A program made the position numbers and the translations under genes. The notes under the pieces were generated by a model. The model saw nothing but the letters and a program-made list of their open reading frames with translations. It did no database searches and had not been told where the DNA came from. Source: Metopolophium dirhodum (lineage: Eukaryota; Arthropoda; Insecta; Hemiptera; Aphididae). Taken from it: a stretch of DNA of 64,000 bases. The stretch is taken from assembly GCF_019925205.1 (NCBI RefSeq), contig NC_083560.1, forward strand, positions 127,693,062 through 127,757,061, given 5' to 3'. Every line of letters begins with the position of its first letter. The first letter of the stretch is position 1. Below, one piece after another: positions 20,256 to 31,700 of this stretch.

Positions 20256-20467
20256 ATTCAGAAAACTGACAAATAGTTAAAACATCAATAGTTTATTTAT
20301 TTAGATAAGCACATTATTAACAATGTATATTTAATGTATACGTTCATAGTAGTTAGTGGTCTTATACCATAAAATGTATCACAAATTAAAAATTAATGAT
20401 ATTTAGTTTTTTCATTTAAACATTAGGAATTTAAATTTAAATTAAATATCTTTGTCTTATAGAATTA
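20256..20467. other. Intergenic space between two convergent Harbinger genes
   Basis: AT-rich sequence between the HARBI1-like stop and the stop of the opposite-strand exon. It probably contains the polyadenylation regions of both genes. Nothing else recognised. Confidence 0.45.
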
Positions 20468-20660
20468 TTAATTTGAATTTTTATTTATAATACTTATGTT
20501 TGCTTCTATTAAAGCGAACTTCCTCTCTTTGGCAATGGCAATCTTTTCTAAGAGCTGCAATTTCTGAGTGTAGTACTCTTTAAAAATTTTATTTCTGTCT
20601 TCATTTATGCAAATAACTTGTAAAGATGCTTTGACAGATTTTTGAAAGACATCTAGTTTA
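20468..20660 (-). pseudogene. C-terminal exon of a probable Harbinger Myb/SANT-like partner protein
   Basis: A 64-codon minus-strand exon is preceded by a plausible acceptor (TTTTTCTAG, AG at 20661-20662) and ends in tandem stops. The product is a basic amphipathic helix (DRNKIFKEYYTQKLQLLEK then IAIAKERKFALIEANI), typical of the C-termini of Myb/SANT-like proteins encoded beside HARBI1 in Harbinger elements. In those systems the partner binds DNA and helps bring the nuclease to the nucleus. The convergent arrangement with the HARBI1-like gene supports this. The DNA-binding exons were not found upstream, so the gene is partial; homology is by style rather than a diagnostic motif. Confidence 0.5.
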
Positions 20661-21070
20661 CTAGAAAAATTTTAATAAAAACCGCTTTAATTATGTTTTG
20701 CATGTATAAGTACATTACTTTCATGCCTTGCAAAAGACAAGTTCATGTTAGTTAACCTATGCATTTACGCATGTATATCATTACAGTATGTTCCTTAAGT
20801 TGATTTTCAAAACAGTTTTCAAAGATTTAATATTACATTTAATGATGAACTAATATAAAATTTATTTTCAATTACCAAATATAACAGTGCAACATTGTCA
20901 TATAGAAAATTGGTTTTTTCCTTTAGAACCAATAAAAGAATACATCATTAAAAATGAATCGCTGAATAGTATTTGCATTATTTTCATTGAAGAGTCTGCC
21001 AAAGTATTGCATGAAACAAAATTCTGATCTTTAAAATAATAAAATATGTACACGTACAAAGATTGTATAT
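20661..21070. other. AT-rich stretch between two minus-strand exons
   Basis: Mostly non-coding. A 38-codon open stretch on the plus strand (about 20,911-21,027, NWFFPLEPIKEYIIKN) could be chance. No transposon ends were seen. Confidence 0.4.
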
Positions 21071-21324
21071 TTATTTATTTGACTGGCATACCATAATAAA
21101 TCGGTATAAGGCATGTTTAGTTAATTTATCTTCTGCTTTATGTAAATTTTCGTCATTATCAATAATATAAATATCTTCTTTGTCTGAAGTAATGATGTTT
21201 GATTGTTCAGAAAGTTTACCATCAATTTTCTCAAGCAGAAATTCTAGAACATCCATGCGTGTATGTAGATTTTGTATATCATACTTCAGGGTGCTCAAAA
21301 TTCTTCTTATCTGTTTTTTAAAAG
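21071..21324 (-). pseudogene. DUF4806-like C-terminal exon (uncertain)
   Basis: A minus-strand exon follows a strong acceptor (TTGTTGTTATTCCAG, AG at 21325-21326) and runs about 84 codons to a stop at 21071. It reads FKKQIRRILSTLKYDIQNLH, a heptad-rich helix, then a short acidic linker, then IDNDENLHKAEDKLTK. This order (helix, then a 'xPI.....L..fE..L' motif) is that of DUF4806 proteins, abundant in aphids and of unknown function. The usual Phe-Pro before the motif is absent and the domain is cut short. Satellite sequence starts only 48 bp upstream of the acceptor, so the upstream exons are gone or far away. It could also be another ORF of the Harbinger element. Confidence 0.45.
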
Positions 21325-21372
21325 CTGGAATAACAACAAAAAAGTAAGATTACAACTTACAATCTTAAAAAA

Positions 21373-21851
21373 GTGACTCAATTCAGAGATATTTAGACAA
21401 GAAGATAATATTTAATAATAAATAAAAATACATAAGTGGCAAATCATATTTATAAACCAATAAAATATAATGATCAATAGTGTGTTACAGCTAATAAAAT
21501 AAATTGTGGATCTAGATGTTATAATATATTCTATGCAAACTCTTAATAGAACTAATTGAGAATATGAAATTTTATTTTATTTTAATTAGAAGATTATAAA
21601 TCAAATTAAATAATTTGGTAAAATGTTTCTTAAATGACTTTCAATTTAGTATTTATAATAAATTAATTGTTCAGTTTTACCATGATCTCAGCTTTTCATA
21701 TTTGATGTTGAAGTCATATTTTCAATTGTGTTAATTGTTGCATTTAAAAATTCAATTTGATGTTTTTATTCCACTAGAAAAAAAAATTGTATGTTATTTA
21801 TAACAATTATTAGAGTTAAAATCTTAAAATAAATGATTGAATCTAAATATA
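21373..21851. repeat. Isolated piece of the 1.6-kb satellite
   Basis: From CTCAATTCAGAGAT at 21,375 to about 21,851 the sequence matches the spacer and first-monomer start of the satellite unit (for example 26,842-27,325). About 360 bp (21,425-21,790) are practically identical to array units; the last 60 bp diverge. It lies more than 3 kb from the main array, on the other side of the piggyBac pseudogene and in the same orientation as the array. The right edge coincides with the end of the transposase reading frame. Confidence 0.85.
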
Positions 21852-23940
21852 TCTAGCCATGTATTGGTCAAATCGGTCTACTCCACCCATAAATTTATTG
21901 TAATCTGCTATGCTTTTGGGACATTCTATGGGTATCCTCTCACCCTTACTATTTTTTCTATTTACTATCTCAGTAGATGAAGCATCATGCATGTTGCTTA
22001 TTACTGTAACTGGTTTTTTACCCCGATCTTTCCATCGACAAACACTTACATCTTCACTTTGAGCAAATTCTATTTCTCCTGGTTTGTATAGTGAATCTTT
22101 TTTCATCAAATGCTTAGGATAAAATTTTTTATTGATGCGAAACGTACCACAACCAAACAAATCAATATCTAAAAGCATTTTCATAAGGGGAATACTAGTA
22201 AAAAAATTATCAAAATATAATTGATAGAATTTGTGTGTATAATATTTACTAAGTTCTAAAACTACATTTTCACCCAGTCCTAATTCAGGTTTATTAGATT
22301 TTTTTTTACCAGTATATACATCAAAACTAAGTAAGTAACCTGTAGCAAAATCGGTCATAGCCCACACTTTGAATCCCCTCTTGATTGGTTTCAAGGGCAT
22401 GTATTGTTTCATTGTCGACCTGCCCGTAAATGCAACCATACTCTCATCTACTGATGAATTTTGAGAAGGATTGTATAACATCTTATAAATATTATTTAAG
22501 TGGTCAATTAATGGTCTAATTTTAAATAATTTGTCAAAACTTTCAGATGAACGAGGAAGCATTATTTGATTGTCATTTCAATGAATGTAACGTAATAGTT
22601 TTAAAAATCTTATTAATGGCATGACATTTGCTACTCTAGGACAGAAAAAAATTATGATTTGTAGACCAATACAATCTAATAGTAGGTAACCCATAAATAT
22701 AAGTATTCCAATAAACGCACAAATTTCTTCAGGAGTGGTGTCCAAAACTGCATGTTTTTGAGTGGTAAACAAATTAGATTCTTCAACTATAATGTCTATT
22801 ACGGGGGAAAATATAGATTTCCAAATATCAAGGACTGATTTTTTAAATAAAAATGGATCAGTAGGACCTTGTATTTCTGATCTTGTGTTTGTTGCAGAAC
22901 TATTAAACTTTTGAGGTACTTTACCAGTTTCACAAAAATTAAAGATAAGTTCTTCATCTTCTTCAATTTCGTTGTCAGTAGATTCATAATCATTAACCTG
23001 TGATGACAACCTTGCTGGTAGAAAACTTTTGTCAGTAGCTATATTGTCAATAACATCAAAATCATCCCAATCAGTATAATCAGTTGTGCTATCTATAGGT
23101 GAATGTATGGGTGGTGATAGAATTAAATCTGAAACGAAAAATGAATAATTATAAGTATAACATGATTTATATTAGGTTTTATACTTAATAATTATATAAT
23201 ATATTTAAAAAAAATTAAGAAAATTAGTTTACCTGCAGATGTAGAAGCATTTTTAGAATCAAGTATTGTATTTTCAATTTGTAGTGACCTTTTATGAGAT
23301 CTTAATGATCTTGTCTGACCTATAAGTAGAATTTACTGCATGTATTTTAAAATTTTATAAAACTATGAATATATATAATGAAATTTATTAAAAAAATAAT
23401 ATTTATATACAAAAAAACACAATGAATATATAATAAACAATATTAAATATTTTTTAAATAAGTACAGTAGATAGTTTATGATTAGATTACATAATATAGA
23501 ATTAATTATTTGTATTATTTTATGAGTACCTAACCAATATAATAATTTTGTTTTTTTCTATTATAAAAAAATTTAATTCAAATTTGATGAGTAAAAATAA
23601 ATATTATAAAAATGTATAAGGTTTTACCTATAACTGTATTTAAATTAATTGATATTGTTTCTGTATTTTTATTATTGATATTGTTTCTGTATCTGAATTC
23701 GGTTGAAGAGCTTCTATGCCTTCTAAGAATAAAACTAAAAGAAATACAATTATATTAGATTTAAAATAAAAAATGTCATAATATGACTAATTCATTGAAA
23801 ATTACAAATTAATTCATAATTGAGGACTAATGTGAAGGAGGAATTGTGTCCTCTGCATTAGAGTCACCTCCTATATCCTAGTCAAAAGATATTTCATCGG
23901 TGATTTCTAACTCGAACAAAATGTCCTCCTCGTTCAGCAT
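21843..23940 (-). pseudogene. piggyBac-type transposase gene with introns, truncated at its 3' end
   Basis: DDE/D transposase of the piggyBac family. Exons: about 23,940-23,830 (ATG at 23938-23940, acidic N-terminus MLNEEDILFELEI), 23722-23628, 23319-23233 and 23128-21843. The last three join in consistent phases with GT...AG. The catalytic Asp triad is present in SSVDESMVAF, LYFDNFFTS and GGVDRFDQ, with FKIRPLIDHLN and GFKVWAM as further landmarks. Lesions are TAG 23878-23880 in exon 1, TGA 22578-22580 inside the RYIHFNDN-type motif, and an abrupt end right after GGVDRFDQYMARYI at 21843. About 100 C-terminal residues, including the Cys-rich finger, are missing. The stop codon lies in sequence matching the satellite, so the 3' end has been replaced. 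Confidence 0.85.
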
Positions 23941-24550
23941 CTATGATAAATATATTCATATAATCTTCAATAACAAATTAGCGCAATGCATAACACACCA
24001 AAACTGTATATATTATACTTCTGCATGTAATAAAGATATAAATATACATACTTTGAGTAGATTATGTTGAGTCTAATAAATAAAAATATATTTTGATCAA
24101 CGACCGAAAAAATCGTCGAATTCTAAATTGAATGTAATTAAAATGATAACTCAACGACAAATAATACTACACAAGTTCTGATAACACAGAATTAAAGTCA
24201 AAGACGCCTTAAGTGTTAACAACTAATCACTAAACAGATATCATTCGATTTAAATGTTTCCAAACATAATCAAAAAAAAAAAAATACAATAATAAAATAT
24301 TATCATTCAGCAGTGGTCATTGGGATAATAATTTCCAGTTTCTTTTTAGAACATTTATCTATAACCATTCTAATAATAGTTATCGATGATAATGGTCAAT
24401 ATGGGTTGGAAAACACATATTTAAACTTAATATATCCGTGGAAAATTATTTCCCACTGACCACAGGGCTACAGAATTTTTGTAATGTGATGGGAAATTAT
24501 TTCCCTATACCCACTAAAGAATTAATATTAAATGGTTAACACAGGAATGT
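23941..24550. other. 5' flank of the piggyBac gene with inverted GGGAAATAATTTCC-type repeats
   Basis: Non-coding. 24313-24336 and 24440-24463 form an imperfect inverted repeat (GTGGTCA..GGGA...AATTT.CC), and 24491-24505 is a near-palindrome on the same core (GGGAAATTATTTCCC). Repeats like these near a piggyBac gene could be subterminal transposase-binding repeats. A clear TTAA-flanked CCC/GGG terminus was not found, though TTAA occurs at about 24,535. From about 24,550 satellite homology begins. Confidence 0.45.
24313..24505. repeat. Inverted repeat cluster upstream of piggyBac
   Basis: Two inverted arms of 24 bp (24313-24336, 24440-24463; 19 of 24 pairs) plus a palindromic third copy at 24491-24505. 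Confidence 0.55.
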
Positions 24551-25600
24551 TTATGTTATATTTTTAATTGTGTCAATTTTAGCATTTTAAATTTGATTTG
24601 ACGTTAATTTTCTACTAGAAAAACAATTTTTATGTTATTCATAACAATTATTAGAGTGAAAAAATTAAAATATATGAGTGGATCTAAATTTAACTTAATG
24701 ATATAGCATGATTATCAATTAATATAGCATGGTAGCTCAGGAATATATATGTCAAAGCTATATGTTATGTAAAATGATTTTATTTATATATATACCTACG
24801 ATAAAATAATAACAACAATCTTAAATTGACACTCAACAATAACATAAATAAGAAGTGATTAACTTTTAAAAGATGTGATTAAATAAATAAGTAAAATGAC
24901 TTTCAATTTTATATCTCTAATGCATAAAATAATTGGTTATACCTTGATTCCAGGTTTTAATAATTGATGTTCAAGTTAAATTTTCAAAAATGTTAATTGT
25001 TGAATTTTAGATTCAATTTAACATTGAAGAATGCTCTAGATAAAAAATTTTTATGTTATTTATAACAATTATTAGAGTTAAAATCTTAAAATATATTAGT
25101 GGATCTAAATATGATCCAATGATATAGCATGTTTATCAATTAATATTGCATGGTAGCTCAGGAATATATATTTTAAAGCTATATTATGATGAATAGTGTG
25201 GTACAACTACAAAAATAAATTGTGGATCTAGATGTTATAATATTATATTCTATGCAAATAGATAATAGAACTAATTGTGAATATGAAATTTTATTTTATT
25301 TTAATTAGAAGTTTATAAATCAAATTAAATAATTTGGTAAGATGTTTCTTAAATGACTTTCGATTTAGTATTTATAATAAATGAATTGTTCTTTTTTACC
25401 ATGATTTCAGCTTTTCATATGTGATGTTGAAGTCATATTTACAATTATGTTGTTTGTTGTATTTAAAACTGAAATAACTATCAATATTATATCTCATATA
25501 AATAAAATGAAAGGTTATACCTTGATTTCAGGTTTTAATAATTGATGTTCAAGTTAAATTTTTAAGTATGTTAATTGTCGAATTTTAGATTCAATTTAAC
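24550..25600. repeat. Diverged satellite monomers at the array edge
   Basis: Successive copies of the roughly 420-bp monomer are recognised by ATTAGAGT (24,651; 25,070), CTCAGGAATATATAT and TTATACCTTGATTYCAGG. The first two are 419 bp apart; the next (25,653) is 583 bp further, with part of the spacer between. Identity to the array consensus is visibly lower than inside the array, and the monomer order differs from the 1,624-bp unit. Confidence 0.8.
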
Positions 25601-27140
25601 ATTGATGATGATTGCTCTACATTAAAAAAATGTTATGTAATTTATAACAATAATTAGAGTTAAAATCTTAAAATATATTAGTGGATCTAAATTTTAATAA
25701 ATGATATACCATGAATATCAATTAATATTGTATGGTTAACTCAGGAATATATATTTTAAACCTATATAATATGTTTAACGAGTTTATTTATATACACCTA
25801 CGATATAACAATCACAACAATTTGAAATCGATACTCAATGCAATAACATCAATAATAAGTATTAAATGTTTAAGAGTTGTAATTTAATAAATAAGTAAAA
25901 TAAATATCAATTATTTATTTCTAATAAATTAAGTGTTCAGTTATACCTTGATTTCAGGTTTTAATAATTGATGTTTAAGTTATATTTTTAATAGGGTCAA
26001 TTGTTGCTTTTTAAATTCTATTTGACGTTGATATTCTACTAGAAAAACAATTTTTATGTTATTCATAACAATTATTAGAGTTAAAAACTTAAAATATATG
26101 AGTGGATCTAAATATGATCCAATGATATGGTATGTTTATCAAATAGTATTGCATGGTACCTCAGGAATATATATGTCAAAGCTATAAATTATGTAAAATG
26201 ATTTTATTTATATATACACCTTCAGTATAATAATAACAACAATCTTAAATTGACACTCAACAATAACATTAATAATAATAGGTGATAAGCATTTAAAAGT
26301 TGTAATTAGAATATATAATCTAAAGATTCGATTTGAAGTTGATGATTGCTCTAGTAAATCAATTTTTATACTAATTATAACATTCATTAGAGTTTAAAAC
26401 AAAAAAAAAAAAAAATGATTGGAACTAAATTGTTCCCAATGTTATAGAATGAATATCAATTAATATTGTATGTTTATCTCAGGAATAAATTGTTTTAAGC
26501 TATTTAAAATGTGAAACAATTTTATTTAAATAGACCAACAATATATTAAAATTAATATCTTAACATTTAAACTAAATGAAATAACATAAATGATAGGTAA
26601 TAAGCAATTAAAAGTTGGAATTAGGTAAATAAACATCAATTTTAGTGTATCATAAAATAATATTCAGTAAAAAACAAAAGGGAAGTTCCAAAAACTTTAA
26701 AATATATATATTACTAGATTAGAAACATTGTAAGAACTCGTAAATGTATAATTTATGAAACCTGATACGGATGTTTAAAATATTATAGATGTTTATTGGT
26801 AAACTTGCATGAAGAAGAAAGAATGAATAAATATATTAGTTACTCAATTCAGAGATAATTGTACAAAATGATAATATTTAACAAAAGAAATAGATAAAAA
26901 TACATAAGTGGCAAATCATATTTATAAACCAATAAAATATAATGATCAATAGTGTGTTACAGCTAATAAAATAAATTGTGGATCTAGATGTTATAATATA
27001 TTCTATGCAAACTCTTAATAGAACTAATTGAGAATATGAAATTTTATTTTATTTTAATTAGAAGATTATAAATCAAATTAAATAATTTGGTAAAATGTTT
27101 CTTAAATGACTTTCAATTTAGTATTTATAATAAATTAATT

Positions 27141-27562
27141 GTTCAGTTTTACCATGATCTCAGCTTTTCATATTTGATGTTGAAGTCATATTTTCAATTG
27201 TGTTAATTGTTGCATTTAAAAATTCAATTTGATGTTTTTATTCCACTAGAAAAAAAAATGTTATGTTAATTATAACAATTATTAGAGTTAAAATCTTAAA
27301 ATATATTAGTGGATCTAAATTTTAATAAATGATATACCATGAATATCAATTAATATTGTATGGTTAACTCAGGAATATATATTTTAAACCTATATAATAT
27401 GTTTAACGAGTTTATTTATATACACCTACGATATAACAATCACAACAATTTGAAATCGATACTCAATGCAATAACATCAATAATAAGTATTAAATGTTTA
27501 AGAGTTGTAATTTAATAAATAAGTCAAATAAATATCAATTATTTATTTCTAATAAATTAAGT
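27141..27562. repeat. Satellite monomer A (about 422 bp)
   Basis: Runs from GTTCAGTTTTACCATGATCT to the next GTTCAGTTATACC. It contains ATTAGAGTTAAAATC, GTGGATCTAAAT, CTCAGGAATATATAT and ACACCTACGATATAAC in the order shared by monomer B. Confidence 0.75.
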
Positions 27563-27945
27563 GTTCAGTTATACCTTGAATTCAGGTTTTAATAATTGAT
27601 GTTTAAGTTATATTTTTAATAGGGTCAATTGTTGCTTTTTAAATTCTATTTGACATTGATATTCTACTAGAAAAACAATTTTTATGTTATTCATAACAAT
27701 TATTAGAGTTAAAAACTTAAATATATGAGTGGATCTAAATATGATCCAATGATATGGCATGTTTATCAAATAGTATTGCATGGTACCTCAGGAATATATA
27801 TGTCAAAGCTATAAATTATGTAAAATGATTTTATTTATATATACACCTACAGTATAATAATAACAACAATCTTAAATTGACACTCAACAATAACATTAAT
27901 AATAATAGGCGATAAGCATTTAAAAGTTGTAATTAGAATCTATAA
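27563..27945. repeat. Satellite monomer B (about 383 bp)
   Basis: Same landmark order as monomer A (GTTCAGTTATACCTTGA, ATTAGAGTTAAAAAC, GTGGATCTAAAT, CTCAGGAATATATAT, ACACCTACAGTATAAT) but clearly diverged, and its 3' part is shorter. Confidence 0.75.
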
Positions 27946-28290
27946 TCTAAAGATTCGATTTGAAGTTGATGATTGCTCTAGTAAATCAATTTTTATACTA
28001 ATTATAACATTCATTAGAGTTTAAAACAAAAAAAAAAAATGATTGGAACTAAATTGTTCCCAATGTTATAGAATGAATATCAATTAATATTGTATGTTTA
28101 TCTCAGGAATAAATTGTTTTAAGCTATTTAAAATGTGAAACAATTTTATTTAAATAGACCAACAATATATTAAAATTAATATCTTAACATTTAAACTAAA
28201 TGAAATAACATAAATGATAGGTAATAAGCAATTAAAAGTTGGAATTAGGTAAATAAACATCAATTTAAGTGTATCATAAAATAATATTCA
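27946..28290. repeat. Satellite monomer C (about 345 bp, truncated)
   Basis: Lacks the GTTCAGTT..ACC start. It begins near GATTCGATTTGAAGTTGATG, then has ATTAGAGTTTAAAAC followed by an A-run of variable length, CTCAGGAATAAATTG and AGACCAACAATATATTAAAA. It is the most diverged of the three monomers. Confidence 0.65.
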
Positions 28291-28763
28291 GTAAAAAACA
28301 AAAGGGAAGTTCCAAAAACTTTAAAATATATATATTACTAGATTAGAAACATTGTAAGAACTCGTAAATGTATAATTTATGAAACCTGATACGGATGTTT
28401 AAAATATTAAAGATGTTTATTGGTAAACTTGCATGAAGAAGAAAGAATGAATAAATATATTAGTTACTCAATTCAGAGATAATTGTACAAAATGATAATA
28501 TTTAACAAAAGAAATAGATAAAAATACATAAGTGGCAAATCATATTTATAAACCAATAAAATATAATGATCAATAGTGTGTTACAGCTAATAAAATAAAT
28601 TGTGGATCTAGATGTTATAATATATTCTATGCAAACTCATAATAGAACTAATTGAGAATATGAAATTTTATTTTATTTTAATTAGAAGATTATAAATCAA
28701 ATTAAATAATTTGGTAAAATGTTTCTTAAATGACTTTCAATTTAGTATTTATAATAAATTAAT
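28291..28763. repeat. Satellite spacer (about 475 bp), unrelated to the monomers
   Basis: From AAAAGGGAAGTTCCAAAAAC to the next monomer A. It contains GAAACCTGATACGGATG, CTTGCATGAAGAAGAAAG and GTGGCAAATCATATTTATAA. It shows no similarity to the 420-bp monomer that I can see. Most of the isolated copy at 21,373-21,851 is this spacer plus the start of monomer A. Confidence 0.65.
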
Positions 28764-31700
28764 TGTTCAGTTTTACCATGATCTCAGCTTTTCATATTTG
28801 ATGTTGAAGTCATATTTTCAATTGTGTTAATTGTTGCATTTAAAAATTCAATTTGATGTTTTTATTCCACTAAAAAAAAAAATTTTATGTTAATTATAAC
28901 AATTATTAGAGTTAAAATCTTAAAATATATTAGTGGATCTAAATTTTAATAAATGATATACCATGAATATCAATTAATATTGTATGGTTAACTCAGGAAT
29001 ATATATTTTAAACCTATATAATATGTTTAACGAGTTTATTTATATACACCTACGATATAACAATCACAACAATTTGAAATCGATACTCAATGCAATAACA
29101 TCAATAATAAGTATTAAATGTTTAAGAGTTGTAATTTAATAAATAAGTCAAATAAATATCAATTATTTATTTCTAATAAATTAAGTGTTCAGTTATACCT
29201 TGATTTTAGGTTTTAATAATTGATGTTTAAGTTATATTTTTAATAGGGTCAATTGTTGCTTTTTAAATTCTATTTGACGTTGATATTCTACTAGAAAAAC
29301 AGTTTTTATGTTATTCATAACAATTATTAGAGTTAAAAACTTAAAATATATGAGTGGATCTAAATATGATCCAATGATATGGCATGTTTATCAAATAGTA
29401 TTGCATGATACCTCAGGAATATATATGTCAAAGCTATAAATTATGTAAAATGATTTTATTTATATGTACACCTACAGTATAATAATAACAACAATCTTAA
29501 ATTGACACTCAACAATAACATTAATAATAATAGGCGATAAGCATTTAAAAGTTGTAATTAGAATCTATAATCTAAAGATTCGATTTGAAGTTGATGATTG
29601 CTCTAGTAAATCAATTTTTATACTAATTATAACATTCATTAGAGTTTAAAAAAAAAAAAAAAAATGATTGGAACTAAATTGTTCCCAATGTTATAGAATG
29701 AATATCAATTAATATTGTATGTTTATCTCAGGAATAAATTGTTTTAAGCTATTTAAAATGTGAAACAATTTTATTTAAATAGACCAACAATATATTAAAA
29801 TTAATATCTTAACATTTAAACTAAATGAAATAACATAAATGATAGGTAATAAGCAATTTAAAGTTGGAATTAGGTAAATAAACATCAATTTTAGTGTATC
29901 ATAAAATAATATTCAGTAAAAAACAAAAGGGAAGTTCCAAAAACTTTAAAATATATATATTACTAGATTAGAAACATTGTAAGAACTCGTAAATGTATAA
30001 TTTATGAAACCTGATACGGATGTTTAAAATATTATAGATGTTTATTGGTAAACTTGCATGAAGAAGAAAGAATGAATAAATATATTAGTTACTCAATTCA
30101 GAGATAATTGTACAAAATGATAATATTTAACAAAAGAAATAGATAAAAATACATAAGTGGCAAATCATATTTATAAACCAATAAAATATAATGATCAATA
30201 GTGTGTTACAGCTAATAAAATAAATTGTGGATCTAGATGTTATAATATATTCTATGCAAACTCATAATAGAACTAATTGAGAATATGAAATTTTATTTTA
30301 TTTTAATTAGAAGATTATAAATCAAATTAAATAATTTGGTAAAATGTTTCTTAAATGACTTTCAATTTAGTATTTATAATAAATTAATTGTTCAGTTTTA
30401 CCATGATCTCAGCTTTTCATATTTGATGTTGAAGTCATATTTTCAATTGTGTTAATTGTTGCATTTAAAAATTCAATTTGATGTTTTTATTCCACTAAAA
30501 AAAAAAATTTTATGTTAATTATAACAATTATTAGAGTTAAAATCTTAAAATATATTAGTGGATCTAAATTTTAATAAATGATATACCATGAATATCAATT
30601 AATATTGTATGGTTAACTCAGGAATATATATTTTAAACCTATATAATATGTTTAACGAGTTTATTTATATACACCTACGATATAACAATCACAACAATTT
30701 GAAATCGATACTCAATGCAATAACATCAATAATAAGTATTAAATGTTTAAGAGTTGTAATTTAATAAATAAGTCAAATAAATATCAATTATTTATTTCTA
30801 ATAAATTAAGTGTTCAGTTATACCTTGATTTTAGGTTTTAATAATTGATGTTTAAGTTATATTTTTAATAGGGTCAATTGTTGCTTTTTAAATTCTATTT
30901 GACGTTGATATTCTACTAGAAAAACAGTTTTTATGTTATTCATAACAATTATTAGAGTTAAAAACTTAAAATATATGAGTGGATCTAAATATGATCCAAT
31001 GATATGGCATGTTTATCAAATAGTATTGCATGATACCTCAGGAATATATATGTCAAAGCTATAAATTATGTAAAATGATTTTATTTATATGTACACCTAC
31101 AGTATAATAATAACAACAATCTTAAATTGACACTCAACAATAACATTAATAATAATAGGCGATAAGCATTTAAAAGTTGTAATTAGAATCTATAATCTAA
31201 AGATTCGATTTGAAGTTGATGATTGCTCTAGTAAATCAATTTTTATACTAATTATAACATTCATTAGAGTTTAAAACAAAAAAAAAAAATGATTGGAACT
31301 AAATTGTTCCCAATGTTATAGAATGAATATCAATTAATATTGTATGTTTATCTCAGGAATAAATTGTTTTAAGCTATTTAAAATGTGAAACAATTTTATT
31401 TAAATAGACCAACAATATATTAAAATTAACATCTTAACATTTAAACTAAATGAAATAACATAAATGATAGGTAATAAGCAATTAAAAGTTGGAATTAGGT
31501 AAATAAACATCAATTTAAGTGTATCATAAAATAATATTCAGTAAAAAACAAAAGGGAAGTTCCAAAAACTTTAAAATATATATATTACTAGATTAGAAAC
31601 ATTGTAAGAACTCGTAAATGTATAATTTATGAAACCTGATACGGATGTTTAAAATATTAAAGATGTTTATTGGTAAACTTGCATGAAGAAGAAAGAATGA

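Larger units (their letters stand above)
26841..28464. repeat. First complete 1,624-bp unit (reference unit)
   Basis: Taken as the reference unit, phased at TACTCAATTC. It has a spacer part (26841-27140), monomer A (27141-27562), monomer B (27563-27945), monomer C (27946-28290) and the rest of the spacer (28291-28464). The spacings of the ATTAGAG landmark are 419, 312 and about 893 bp. Confidence 0.85.

Noticed and set aside
20899..21027. A possible 38-codon plus-strand exon (NWFFPLEPIKEYIIKN...)
   Set aside because: There is no recognisable family, and it lies in AT-rich sequence between other features; a chance frame is as likely.
22799..22993. A second small minus-strand frame inside the piggyBac gene
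   Set aside because: It is an out-of-frame Leu/Ile-rich shadow of the transposase N-terminal region.
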